From Serpens sp964410065 (lineage in GTDB: Bacteria; Pseudomonadota; Gammaproteobacteria; Pseudomonadales; Pseudomonadaceae), in the NCBI GenBank assembly GCA_964410065.1, contig CAYPFO010000001.1, positions 72,737 through 136,736 on the forward strand: 64,000 bases of DNA. Direction: 5' to 3'. The position numbers were made by a program, and so were the translations under genes. The notes beneath the pieces are model-generated. The model had not been told where the DNA came from and did no database searches. It saw only the letters and a program-made list of their open reading frames with translations. Below are positions 33,318-43,029 of the stretch, in pieces; position 1 is the stretch's first letter; each line of letters begins with the position of its first letter.

Positions 33318-35261
33318 ATGGATATGCAAGCCGTGCGTAGCGTGCTGCTGGAAGAGGCACGCGAACTGCTGGCCCAGATGGAGCAGGCGCTGCTGGCAAT
33401 CGAGACTCAGGGCGCCGATAGCGAGCGCATCAACGCGATCTTTCGCGCCGCCCATACGCTCAAAGGCTCGTCGGGCATGTTCAACCTGCAGCTGGTGGTC
33501 GAGTTCACCCACCTGATGGAGAACCTGCTGGTCAATGTGCGCACGGGCGAACAACCCATTGATGCGCCGCTGGTGTCGCTGTTGTTGAGCTGTGGCGATT
33601 ACCTGAGCCGCCTGTTCGACAACGTTGCCCAGGGACGCGAGGATGAAGACCCCGACCCGGCCGTGCGGGCCACGCTGTGCGCTGCGTTAATCGCCTACCT
33701 TGATGCCGCACCTGACGCGGCTCCTGGCCCGGCCGCAGCCCTGTCTTCCACGAGCGGCACGCAGTGGCGCATCACCCTGAGACCGCAGGCGCAGGTGTTC
33801 GCCCATGGCCTGGACCCCATTCCGTTCGTTCATTACCTGGCCGACATGGGCGAGGTGCTCGACCTGCAAGTGCTGCAGGACGATTTGCCGCCGCTGGCAG
33901 AACTGGACCCGGAAAGCTGCCACCTGGGCTTTGTGCTGGAGCTGAGAGCCGATGTGGAACGCAGCGCCATCGAACAGGCGTTGGAGTTCATCGAGCAGGA
34001 TTGCGAGATTCTGATCGAGGCGTTGCCCGAGGTCGACAGCGCGCCGAGCGACGACGAGGTGATTGCGCTCGCCGAGCCTCTGCTGCGCAGCGGCCTTGCG
34101 GACCCTGCGGAAATCAGCCGGGCCCGTGCCGCGGAGCAGGTGTTCATCAAGGTCGATGCCCGCAAACTCGACGAGTTGATCAATTCTGTCGGTGAACTGG
34201 TGATCCGCAATTCTGCTTGCAACAGCCACCCTGCGATCCGCCAGGATGCGGAGTTGGGTGAGCTGCTCGAGGATGTCGGCCACCTGGTCGAGCAGATCCG
34301 CGACCGCGCCCTGAACTTGCGCATGGTGCCCATCGGCGAAGTGTTCCAGCGCTTCCCGCGCGTGGTGCGCGACGTTTGCAATGAACTGGGCAAGCGTATC
34401 GAGCTGAAAGTCAGCGGCGCCGAGACCGAGCTGGACAAATCCATGGTCGAGAAGCTGAACGACCCGTTGCTGCACATCGTGCGCAATGCGATGGACCATG
34501 GCATCGAGTCCGTCGAGGAGCGCCTGGCCGCCGGCAAGCCCGCACAGGGCACCCTGGCGCTCAACGCCTATCACCAGTCCGGCACAGTCGTCATTGAGAT
34601 TAGCGACGACGGACGCGGCCTGGACACGGATCGCATCCTGAAAAAAGCGCGGGAACGCGGGCTGGTGGAGCCGGACGAGCAGTTGAGCGAGCGCGACCTT
34701 TTCAACCTCATCTTCGCGCCAGGGTTTTCCACGGCGGACAAGGTCAGCGACCTGTCCGGGCGCGGTGTGGGCATGGACGTGGTGCGCCAGAACATTGAAC
34801 AGCTGCGCGGCACCGTGGATATCCAGAGCACCCGTGGCAAGGGCTCGACCTTCCGCATCCAGCTGCCCCTGACGCTCGCGATCATCGATGGCTTCCAGGT
34901 GGCCGTGGGCGACGACTACTTCGTCCTGCCGTTGAACCTGGTCGTCGAGTGCCTGGAGTTCAGTGAGCAGACGAACGATGTGTTCAGCCTGCGTGGCCAG
35001 CCATTGCCCTACCTGCATCTGGCCGATCGTTTTGGCATCGCTCGAAAGCCTGCCGCCCGCGAGTGCCTGGTTGTGGTGCAGAGCGGCGAGCACCGTGCCG
35101 GCATTGTGGTGGACCGCTTCGTGGGTGAAATCCAGGCGGTCATCAAGCCCCTTGGCAACCTGCTCAGAGGCATGCGGGGCTTCAGTGGTTCAACGATTCT
35201 CGGCGACGGCAGCGTCGCCCTGCTTCTCGACATCCCGGCGCTGATCAGCAGCGCCGTCTGA
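33318..35261 (+). CDS. cheA: Chemotaxis histidine kinase CheA
   Basis: A 647-residue CheA. P1 (HPt) carries His46 in AAHTLKGSSGMF; a middle region of about 130 residues takes the place of P2; then come the dimerisation helices, the ATPase core (NDPLLHIVRNAMDHGIE as N box, DDGRGLD as G1, GRGVGMDVV as G2) and the CheW-like P5 domain (about 515-647). It should phosphorylate the CheY and CheB of the same operon. GAGGA lies before ATG 33318. Confidence 0.95.
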   Translation: MDMQAVRSVLLEEARELLAQMEQALLAIETQGADSERINAIFRAAHTLKGSSGMFNLQLVVEFTHLMENLLVNVRTGEQPIDAPLVSLLLSCGDYLSRLFDNVAQGREDEDPDPAVRATLCAALIAYLDAAPDAAPGPAAALSSTSGTQWRITLRPQAQVFAHGLDPIPFVHYLADMGEVLDLQVLQDDLPPLAELDPESCHLGFVLELRADVERSAIEQALEFIEQDCEILIEALPEVDSAPSDDEVIALAEPLLRSGLADPAEISRARAAEQVFIKVDARKLDELINSVGELVIRNSACNSHPAIRQDAELGELLEDVGHLVEQIRDRALNLRMVPIGEVFQRFPRVVRDVCNELGKRIELKVSGAETELDKSMVEKLNDPLLHIVRNAMDHGIESVEERLAAGKPAQGTLALNAYHQSGTVVIEISDDGRGLDTDRILKKARERGLVEPDEQLSERDLFNLIFAPGFSTADKVSDLSGRGVGMDVVRQNIEQLRGTVDIQSTRGKGSTFRIQLPLTLAIIDGFQVAVGDDYFVLPLNLVVECLEFSEQTNDVFSLRGQPLPYLHLADRFGIARKPAARECLVVVQSGEHRAGIVVDRFVGEIQAVIKPLGNLLRGMRGFSGSTILGDGSVALLLDIPALISSAV

Positions 35262-35310
35262 CGGGCATTCCCGTCTCAACTTCTTTTCGATTCAAGCTTG
35301 GGGCTTAACG

Positions 35311-36942
35311 ATGAATTGGTTCATGAAACTGAGTCTGGCAAAAAAGTTGCTCAGCGCATTCTTTACCCTGGCGCTGATTGCAGCGGGAATGGGCCTTTAC
35401 AGCCTGAGTAACATCATCTCGGTCGGCAATTCGCTGCACCGTATGTATGAAAACAACCTGGTGGCCACCTCGAAAGCGCAAATCGCGTTTCGTGAATACC
35501 TGGTTTACAGCCGTACCGCACTTCGCTTCTTGACCCAGGAAGGCGAGGAGCGTGAAAACAACATTCAGCGGGCCATCGAGTACCGCCAGGCTTCCCAGGC
35601 CGCTTTCGACGATTACCGATCAACGGCAGTGACCCAGGCGGAAAATGCTATCGCCGACAAGATCCAGAAGGGGCTGAATGCCTACACCGAGGGGGTGCAG
35701 GACGCGGTGAGAATGGCCCGGCAGGGGCGTAGCTTAGACGGATTGGAGCTGTTGAACGGATCGCTGCGAGCGGTAAACCACCAAATCGAAACCGACTTTG
35801 GGGCGCTGGTGGGCGAGATGCTGCAACAAGGCGCGGCCGCCGACCAGGATGCTCGGGAAGCTGTGGCTTCGATGAAGATTGTCATGGCGGTTCTCATTGC
35901 CTTGGCCACTCTGTTCGCGATCAGTTTCGGCCTGTTTTTGACGCGCATTGTGGTGCGCCAGATCGGCGGCGAACCGGACTATGCCCGTGACGTGGTGAGT
36001 CGCATCGCCGAAGGCGACCTGACGGTGAAGGTAAATCTGCGCAAGGGCGACGAAGACAGCCTGCTGGCCGCCATGAGCAGCATGGTGCAGCGCCTGACTG
36101 ACGTTATTGGCCAAGTTACGTCCTCCGCCGATTCGCTGGCCTCCGCGTCCGAGCAGGTGTCGGCCTCGTCCGGTACCCTGAGCCAGAACGCCACCGAGCA
36201 GGCGTCCAGCGTCGAAGAGATCAGCGCATCCATCGAGGAAACCGCCGCCACCGTCACCCAGAACGCCGAGAATGCGGGCCTGACCGACAGCATGGCCACG
36301 CAGTCCGCCACGTCCGCCAAAGAAGGCGGCAATGCGGTGCGCGAGACGGTCGATGCGATGAAGTCCATCGCCGACAAGATCAGCATCATTGATGACATCG
36401 CCTACCAGACCAACCTGCTGGCGCTGAATGCGGCCATCGAGGCGGCCCGTGCCGGCGACCATGGCAAGGGCTTCGCCGTGGTGGCGGCCGAGGTGCGCAA
36501 GCTGGCCGAGCGCTCCCAGGTGGCGGCACAGGAAATCGGCGCACTGGCCGGCTCCAGCGTGAGGATGTCCGAGCGCGCCGGCACCTTGCTGGAAGAGATG
36601 CTGCCCTCGATTGGCCGCACCGCCGATCTGGTCAAGGAAATCGCCGCTGCGTCCCAGGAGCAGCGTTCGGGTATCGATCAGATCAATGGCGCCATCGTCG
36701 AGCTGTCCAAGACCACCCAGGCCAACGCCTCGGCCTCTGAAGAGCTTTCCGCCACCGCGGAAGAAATGAGCAGCCAGGCCCTGCAGTTGCAGAGCGTCAT
36801 GCAGTTCTTCACCACGGAACAGCGCAGCGAGCGTGCGCCGGCGACTGCGTCGCGCAGCGTGCGCCCAGCGGCCAAGCGTGGAGCATCCAAAACCGTTGCG
36901 GCGACGGATTCCGTCGACGAAAAACTCTTCGTTAATTTTTGA
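35311..36942 (+). CDS. Methyl-accepting chemotaxis protein (four-helix sensor)
   Basis: A 543-residue chemoreceptor: membrane helix 1 (about 13-33), a periplasmic four-helix-bundle-sized region of about 155 residues, membrane helix 2 (about 190-212), HAMP-like linker with IGGEPDYARDVVSRIAEGDLTVKV, and a signalling hairpin with the tip DDIAYQTNLLALNAAIEAARAGDHGKGFAVVAAEVRKLAERSQ. It is the probable dedicated receptor of this chemosensory array since it lies between cheA and cheW. The C-terminus has no CheR-docking pentapeptide. Confidence 0.93.
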   Translation: MNWFMKLSLAKKLLSAFFTLALIAAGMGLYSLSNIISVGNSLHRMYENNLVATSKAQIAFREYLVYSRTALRFLTQEGEERENNIQRAIEYRQASQAAFDDYRSTAVTQAENAIADKIQKGLNAYTEGVQDAVRMARQGRSLDGLELLNGSLRAVNHQIETDFGALVGEMLQQGAAADQDAREAVASMKIVMAVLIALATLFAISFGLFLTRIVVRQIGGEPDYARDVVSRIAEGDLTVKVNLRKGDEDSLLAAMSSMVQRLTDVIGQVTSSADSLASASEQVSASSGTLSQNATEQASSVEEISASIEETAATVTQNAENAGLTDSMATQSATSAKEGGNAVRETVDAMKSIADKISIIDDIAYQTNLLALNAAIEAARAGDHGKGFAVVAAEVRKLAERSQVAAQEIGALAGSSVRMSERAGTLLEEMLPSIGRTADLVKEIAAASQEQRSGIDQINGAIVELSKTTQANASASEELSATAEEMSSQALQLQSVMQFFTTEQRSERAPATASRSVRPAAKRGASKTVAATDSVDEKLFVNF

Positions 36943-36950
36943 GGTGTTCC

Positions 36951-37472
36951 ATGGCCGAGCCCGAGGAAAATCTCGAACTGGTACGTCAGTACCTGATGTT
37001 CAATCTGGGTGGCGAGACCTATGGCGTGGGGATTCACGCCATCCGCGAAATCATTGAATACCCGGGTGTAACGGCGATTCCGCTGGCGCCGCGCTTCATG
37101 CACGGGGTGATCAATCTGCGCGGCGCGGTGGTGCCGGTGCTTGACCTGTCGGTGCGCTTTGACCGCGCACCCACCGGCATCAATCGGCGCACCTGCATCG
37201 TCGTGGTGGAGGTGGCGCAGGGCGACACCGTACACATGCTCGGCGTGCTGGTTGATGGCGTGACCGAGGTGCGCGAAGTGGACCCTGCCGACGTGGAGCG
37301 CAAGCCTCAGTTTGGTATTGGCCTGCGCAATGACTTCGTCATCGGCATGCTGCGTCGCGAACAGGGCTTCATTCCGATCCTCGACATCGCTTCGGTGCTG
37401 TCCATGACCGAGCTGGAAACGCTCATCGAAGCAGGCGCAGGCCCTGCCAGCGCAGCTACTGCTGCTGATTAA
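36951..37472 (+). CDS. cheW: Chemotaxis coupling protein CheW
   Basis: A 173-residue CheW that links receptor and CheA. The pattern FNLGGETYGVGIHAIREIIEY, LAPRFMHGVINLRGAVVPVLDLSVRF and GVLVDGVTEVREV is typical. GAGG lies before ATG 36951, nine bases after the receptor gene. Confidence 0.94.
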   Translation: MAEPEENLELVRQYLMFNLGGETYGVGIHAIREIIEYPGVTAIPLAPRFMHGVINLRGAVVPVLDLSVRFDRAPTGINRRTCIVVVEVAQGDTVHMLGVLVDGVTEVREVDPADVERKPQFGIGLRNDFVIGMLRREQGFIPILDIASVLSMTELETLIEAGAGPASAATAAD

Positions 37473-37483
37473 GGGATATGTCC

Positions 37484-38311
37484 ATGATGTCGCTCAGCCC
37501 TGCGTCTTTACGCACGATCCAGGCGTGGGTCTACGAAACCGCTGGCATTGTCATCACTGCGCAAAAAAGCGCGATGGTGGTCAGCCGGCTATGGCGTCGG
37601 GTAGAGGCGCTGGGGCTGAACGATTTCGACGCCTACCTCGCTTACGTGTTCAGTGCGGAGGGGACGGCGGAGCGCAGCGACATGCTCGACCGCCTGACCA
37701 CCAATGAAACCTACTTTTTCCGTGAGCCGGCGCATTTCGCCCGGCTCAGGGAGCAGATTCTACCCAGCCTCAAGGAGCGTCCCGCCAGGATCTGGTGCGC
37801 GGCGGCGTCAACCGGTGAGGAGCCTTACAGTCTGGCCATGGTGCTTGCCGACCAGCTGGGCATGGACGGTTGGCAGCTGGTGGCCAGCGATATCTGTGGA
37901 CGCGCCCTGAAGCAGGCGAACAGCGGGCTGTATCGCCTGGAGCGCCTGGAGCTGCTGCCGGTGGATTACCTCAAGCGCTATTGCCGGCGCGGGACGGGGG
38001 CTTATCAGGGCATGATGATGGTTGACCGGGAACTGCGCGAACGGGTGCGCTTCGAGCAGCATAACCTGCTGCATTCTTGGCCCGAGGCGGGAAGCTTCGA
38101 TGTGATTTTCCTGCGTAACGTGCTGATTTATTTCGACCAGCCAACGCGCCAGCGAGTCATAGACAACCTCTGCGCCGCGTTGCGTCCAGGCGGGTGGTTG
38201 ATCACCGGGCATTGCGAGTCCCTGGCCGGCATTCGTTTGCCCCTGCAGCAACTAGCGCCGTCGGTGTATCGAAACACTGAACAGCGCGCGGTGCACAGGG
38301 TGTCGGCATGA
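37484..38311 (+). CDS. cheR: Chemoreceptor methyltransferase CheR
   Basis: A 275-residue SAM-dependent methyltransferase that methylates glutamates of the receptors. The segments TNETYFFREPAHF, WCAAASTGEEPYSLAM (SAM-binding), ASDICGRALKQANSGLY and IFLRNVLIYFD are intact. AAGGGA at 37471 is best spaced (seven bases) for ATG 37484; ATG 37478 is too close. The stop overlaps the cheB start. Confidence 0.94.
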   Translation: MMSLSPASLRTIQAWVYETAGIVITAQKSAMVVSRLWRRVEALGLNDFDAYLAYVFSAEGTAERSDMLDRLTTNETYFFREPAHFARLREQILPSLKERPARIWCAAASTGEEPYSLAMVLADQLGMDGWQLVASDICGRALKQANSGLYRLERLELLPVDYLKRYCRRGTGAYQGMMMVDRELRERVRFEQHNLLHSWPEAGSFDVIFLRNVLIYFDQPTRQRVIDNLCAALRPGGWLITGHCESLAGIRLPLQQLAPSVYRNTEQRAVHRVSA

Positions 38312-39357
38312 TCAAGGTCATGATCGTCGACGATTCGGCGGTGGTGCGTTCCTTGTTGCGCGAACAACTGGAGGCGGAGCCGGATATCGAGGTGATCGGC
38401 GTTGCGCCTGATCCGCTGTTCGCGTTCCAGAAGCTGCGCACCCTGCGTCCCGATGTGCTGGTTGTCGATGTGGAAATGCCGCGCATGGACGGGCTGACCT
38501 TTTTGCGTCAGCTGATGCTGGAGGACCCTATTCCCACCATTGTGTTTTCCTCCCTGGCCGAACAGGGCTCGGCCGTGGCACTCGATGCCATGGATGCCGG
38601 CGCGGTGGCGATTTTGTGCAAGCCCGGGGCAGGGGTGAGTCAGTTCATTCAGGAGCAACGCGCGCAACTGGTTCAGACGGTGCGGCAGGCGGCGGGCAGC
38701 CGCATGCGCAAGGTCGGCCGCACGGTCAAAGCCGAGGCACGTAGCGTTGCACCCTTGGCCAGTGCTGCTGCGCTGGGCCGCACCACCGATGCCATCGTTG
38801 CGATCGGAACCTCAACGGGTGGAACCCGGGCGCTGGAGTTTCTCCTCAAGCAACTGCCCCAGGACTGCACGGGGTTGGTGATCGTCCAGCACATGCCGGC
38901 CAATTTCACCCGGCAGTTCGCCCAGCGGCTCAATGCCGCCTGCGAAATAGACGTGCGTGAGGCGCAGGATGGTGATCGCGTCATGCCGGGACGGGCCCTT
39001 ATCGCGCCGGGCGGCTTGCACCTGAGCGTGCGACGCAATGGTGCGCAATATCAGGTGACGGTGCAGGATGGCCCGCCGGTGTCGCGGCACAAACCTTCGG
39101 TGGACGTCCTGTTTCGTTCGCTGGCCAAGGCAGCCGGAAGTAACGCGCTCGGTGTCATTATGACGGGCATGGGCGATGATGGCGCCCGCGGCCTGAAGGC
39201 CATGCGGGATGCGGGTGCCTTTACCGTGGCTCAGGACGAAGAGAGCTGCGTGGTTTTTGGCATGCCCAAGGAGGCCATCCGCCTTGGTGGGGTGGCGCAG
39301 ATCTGCAGCCTGGATGAGATACCCGAACGGATCGCCCACTTCGGGCAGAAAGTATGA
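38308..39357 (+). CDS. cheB: Receptor methylesterase/deamidase CheB
   Basis: A 349-residue CheB with an N-terminal receiver (Asp54 in LVVDVEMPRMDG) and a C-terminal methylesterase with catalytic Ser in AIGTSTGG, His in VQHMPANF and Asp in MTGMGDDGARG. It removes methyl groups in response to CheA phosphorylation. It is translationally coupled on both sides through ATGA overlaps. No cheD gene is present, unlike the P. aeruginosa cluster II. Confidence 0.94.
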   Translation: MIKVMIVDDSAVVRSLLREQLEAEPDIEVIGVAPDPLFAFQKLRTLRPDVLVVDVEMPRMDGLTFLRQLMLEDPIPTIVFSSLAEQGSAVALDAMDAGAVAILCKPGAGVSQFIQEQRAQLVQTVRQAAGSRMRKVGRTVKAEARSVAPLASAAALGRTTDAIVAIGTSTGGTRALEFLLKQLPQDCTGLVIVQHMPANFTRQFAQRLNAACEIDVREAQDGDRVMPGRALIAPGGLHLSVRRNGAQYQVTVQDGPPVSRHKPSVDVLFRSLAKAAGSNALGVIMTGMGDDGARGLKAMRDAGAFTVAQDEESCVVFGMPKEAIRLGGVAQICSLDEIPERIAHFGQKV

Positions 39358-40618
39358 AATCAATGGAACGATATATGTGTGCAGCGTTGCCCGAACTCCC
39401 GGATGCCGTCCGACAACGAAAGGGACTTATCGTCGAAGACAGCCCCTTCCAGCGTGAACTGCTTGGCGCATTGCTGAGGGAGTTTGGAATCGCTGACGTT
39501 CAGCAGGTTGCCGATGGGGACGCTGCGTTAGCGCTTTTGCGCGAGTGCCGCGATGAGTTGCCGCTGCTGCTGATCGATCTGGAAATGCCGGTCATGAATG
39601 GCATTGAGCTGCTGCAGCGCTTGATTGAGGAACATATTCTCGCCGAAGTGCTGATCATCAGTGGGCGTGAGGAAGCGCTGATTTCTACCGTTGAGGGCAT
39701 GCTGCAGGCGGCGGATATGCCGTTGCTGGGTAGCTTGCAAAAGCCCATCGTGGGGCAGGACCTGCACCGGCTGCTATCCACCGCGGGCGAGAGACGAGCT
39801 GGCTCAAGGCGCCGTGTCTTGTCACGGCGCTCGCCGGACGAGGCCGAACTCGATGTGGCGATTGAGCGGGGCTTCATCCACCCTTTTTACCAGCCCAAGG
39901 TGCACTTGCAGAGCGGGCGCGTGACGGGGTACGAGGTGCTGGCGCGTTGGGTGGAGCCTGACGGCGAATTGATTCACCCGGCCGACTTCATTCCTCTGGC
40001 AACGGGCTGCGGATTGCTCGGCAAATTGACGTTCAGCCTTGTGNNNNNNNNNNGCAAGATCTGTTGGGACTGACGGATGACTCGCTCAGCATGGCGCTCA
40101 AGGTCGATATCAGTCTCCTGGCCGACCGCCATTTTGCTGATGAGCTGATCCATCGGGTGGCTGCGGCCGGCTGCCAGCCGAGCCAACTGGTGCTGGAAGT
40201 GACCGAGAGTGCCTTGATGAACGATCCGATGCTCACCCTGGCTTCGGTGTGTCGCTTGCGACTGGCAGGTTTTGGTCTTTCGATCGACGACTATGGCACT
40301 GGATTTTCCACCTTACGCCAGCTTTCGCGTTTGCCCTTTACCGAACTCAAAATCGATCATGCCTTTATCCGCGAGGCGCACAAGAACCTGCGAGCGCGGG
40401 CTATTTTGTGCTCAGCCATCGAGATGGGGCACAAGCTTGGTTTGCCCTGTGTTGCCGAAGGTATCGAGCACCCTGAAGATCTTTTGTTGCTGGAATCACT
40501 CGACTGCCATTCCGGCCAGGGCTACTTTTTTTCACGCCCGATGCCAGGCGAGCAGCTGGCTGGCTGGCATCAGCGGCATGCGGGGCTCACGTCACTTGCG
40601 CAGTGGATTGACGGGTGA
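39354..40618 (+). CDS. Response regulator with EAL domain (REC-EAL), interrupted by assembly gap
   Basis: Receiver domain at the N-terminus (Asp75 in LLIDLEMPVMNG) and a C-terminal EAL domain that would hydrolyse c-di-GMP. EAL signatures: YEVLARW, EVTES, IDDYGTGFS, LKID, AEGIEHPED and GQGYFFSRP. The expected Asn of the INLS-type strand is Asp here (LKVDIS). Ten Ns at 40044-40053 break the gene; the frame before and after differs, so the true gap length is not ten and the protein is probably intact. It starts in an ATGA overlap with cheB and ends in a GTGA overlap with the kinase. It links this chemosensory pathway to c-di-GMP turnover. Confidence 0.85.
40044..40053. other. Assembly gap (ten Ns)
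   Basis: A run of ten N characters within the EAL domain. The reading frame shifts across it, and roughly a dozen or more residues of the EAL fold seem to be missing (between LLGKLTFSLV and QDLLGLTDDSL), so the Ns are a placeholder rather than a measured distance. Confidence 0.97.
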
Positions 40619-43005
40619 AGCGGGGTACAAGGTGTTCCTGGCTGCTCGCTCCGGCAGGCGCGTGCCTGCTACTGGTACTGATCACCCTAGCGACCCTGCA
40701 GGCGGTGGAGGGCAAGTTCGGCGACTGTGATGCCGCGCAGTTACGCGAAAAGGTACGCGTATTCGCAGTGGACGAGGCCGGCAACCGGCGCCCGCTGGGC
40801 ACGGTAGGCTATGCCGAGAATCAGCTCGACTACAGCAGTGCTCCCCAGACAGGCGCAACGCTATGGCTGGACGAACTCGAGCTGGGCCTGCATGTAGAGC
40901 ACGATTGGCAGTTGTTGCGCGACACGCATCGGCTTGCGCGAAACCTGATACTGACACTCTGCGCCGTGGCCATTGCTTTGGTGATCTGGCTGACGCTGTG
41001 GACGCGGCGAAACCGCAAGCATCTCGCTGAGCGCGAGGTGCTCTATCACCAGGTACTCAACCATCTGCCTCTGATGGTGCGCATTCGTGGCCTGACGGGC
41101 CAGGTGAAGTTCGAGAACCGTGCGACCTTGAAGTCTGACGAGGTTGCCCAGTGGGGTAGCCTCGACCTGACGGGCATGAAGCCTGGCAACGAACTCCCCC
41201 CGTTGACGCGGGTTGTCTGGGAGATACAGCGCGACACGCTGAACACAGAAGCCCCTCAAACGCGGCATTTCGAGATGGGCGAGGTCGAGCATCCTGACTT
41301 CAAAGCCTACCGGCTGATTTCTTTTCCGATTCATGACACGAATGGCCAACCACGAGCCTTGGGCAGCCTGGCCATCGATGAGACCGAGCAGGCACGTGTT
41401 CGGCACGCGCTGGCGAAGCTGGCCGCGGATCTGGAAAGGCAGGTGCAGGAACGCACCGCTGAGTTGATGGCCGCCAAGGAGCAGGCAGAGACAGCGACCC
41501 AGGCCAAGGCAACGTTTCTGGCCAACATGAGCCACGAGATTCGCTCACCCCTGCATGCCGTAGTGGGGCTGGCGCATCTGGCCCGACGCGCCAACCGCGA
41601 AGTGAAGGTGGGCGACTACCTGGACAAGATCATCAAATCGGCCGAGCACCTGCAGAATGTCGTTGGCGACATTCTCGACTTCAGTAAGCTGGAAGCGGGA
41701 GAGACGCAGATCGAACGGGTGGAGTTCTCGCTGCAGCGACTGCTGGACAGCGCGGTGGACATCGTGTGGGAGCGTGCCAGGGGCAAACCACTGCAGCTCA
41801 TCCTCGACGTGGACCCGCAACTGCCCAGTTTGTTTTACGGCGATCCGCTGCGCATTGTGCAGATTCTGATCAATTTCATGGACAACGCGATCAAGTTCAC
41901 CGAGCGCGGCAGCATCTCGTTGCGGGTGCGCCAGGAAGAACAAAGCGAGGATCGTTGTCGGCTGTGTTTCGAAGTGCAGGACAGCGGGATCGGCATGCCT
42001 GCCGACCGGCTGGAAGAGATGCTCAAGCCGTTCCGGCAGATGGATGACTCCACGACTCGCCGCTACGGCGGCACAGGATTAGGACTGCCGATCAGCGCGC
42101 AGTTGGCAGACCTGCTCGGCGGGCACTTGGTGGTCCACAGTGAACTGGGCACGGGCAGCCTGTTCGGGCTGGTGCTCACCCTGGATATCGCATCCGGTAC
42201 GCCAATGCCGGAGGACGACGGCGATCACGCCACCCATGGGCTTTCCCTGCAGGGCCGTCACGTGCTGCTGGTTGAGGATGACGCACTGAATCGCGAAGTT
42301 GCCTGCGAGCAACTGGCAGCGCTGGAGTTGCGGGTTACGTCTGCGGTAAACGGCGCCGAGGCACTGCAACACCTGGCACGTGACCCGAGCATCGACCTGG
42401 TTCTACTGGATATCCAGATGCCCGTCATGGACGGGCTGGAAACCATACGCCGGCTGCGCCCGGACTACCCCGACCTCCCCGTCATCGCCATGACCGCCAA
42501 CAACCTCAGAGGCGACCGCGAGCGCTGCCTGCAAGCGGGCATGAGCGACTACCTGGCCAAACCCATCGACCCGCAACACCTCGAATCCGTGCTTGAGCGC
42601 TGGCTGGGTCGAATATCGCAACAGACCCTCGCACCGCGCGTACACAGCCCCGCCGAGTGGGTTCTACCCGCCATCCCAGGCCTTGATCAGCATGCCGCAC
42701 TGGGACGTCTGCTCAATAACCATGAGCTGTACCGCAGCCTGTTGAGGCGCTTTGTCGATGATTACGCCGATGTAGCGCAAACGCTTTATACCAGCCTGAT
42801 CCAACAACAGTTCGAGGACGCGCAGGAGTCGCTGCATCGATTCAAGTCACTGGCCGCAACGTTGGGCGCCGAACGTTTGCAGGAACTCAGCATGGAGCTG
42901 GAGCTGTGCCTGCGTGAAGAGCGTGCGTGGGGCGGCGTGTATGACAGCTTCGCGGCCGAATTCGACCGCTTGCTGGAGGCGGTCGAGGCTGCGCTGAGAG
43001 CGTAG
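40615..43005 (+). CDS. Hybrid sensor histidine kinase with receiver and HPt domains
   Basis: A 796-residue kinase: membrane helix at about 10-30, a short periplasmic region of about 75 residues, helix at about 108-130, a PAS-like region (about 140-260), coiled coil, HisKA (MSHEIRSPLHAV), ATPase domain (DNAIKFTERG, GTGLGLPIS), receiver (LLDIQMPVMDG) and an HPt-like C-terminus. The HPt helix reads LHRFKSLAATLGA, a variant of the HxLKG motif with His retained. GTG 40615 overlaps the preceding stop codon. It closes the chemosensory operon and may phosphorylate the REC-EAL protein; that is inference from adjacency. Confidence 0.88.
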   Translation: MKRGTRCSWLLAPAGACLLLVLITLATLQAVEGKFGDCDAAQLREKVRVFAVDEAGNRRPLGTVGYAENQLDYSSAPQTGATLWLDELELGLHVEHDWQLLRDTHRLARNLILTLCAVAIALVIWLTLWTRRNRKHLAEREVLYHQVLNHLPLMVRIRGLTGQVKFENRATLKSDEVAQWGSLDLTGMKPGNELPPLTRVVWEIQRDTLNTEAPQTRHFEMGEVEHPDFKAYRLISFPIHDTNGQPRALGSLAIDETEQARVRHALAKLAADLERQVQERTAELMAAKEQAETATQAKATFLANMSHEIRSPLHAVVGLAHLARRANREVKVGDYLDKIIKSAEHLQNVVGDILDFSKLEAGETQIERVEFSLQRLLDSAVDIVWERARGKPLQLILDVDPQLPSLFYGDPLRIVQILINFMDNAIKFTERGSISLRVRQEEQSEDRCRLCFEVQDSGIGMPADRLEEMLKPFRQMDDSTTRRYGGTGLGLPISAQLADLLGGHLVVHSELGTGSLFGLVLTLDIASGTPMPEDDGDHATHGLSLQGRHVLLVEDDALNREVACEQLAALELRVTSAVNGAEALQHLARDPSIDLVLLDIQMPVMDGLETIRRLRPDYPDLPVIAMTANNLRGDRERCLQAGMSDYLAKPIDPQHLESVLERWLGRISQQTLAPRVHSPAEWVLPAIPGLDQHAALGRLLNNHELYRSLLRRFVDDYADVAQTLYTSLIQQQFEDAQESLHRFKSLAATLGAERLQELSMELELCLREERAWGGVYDSFAAEFDRLLEAVEAALRA

Positions 43006-43029
43006 GGGCATCGCCAGGCAGGGCAGCTC

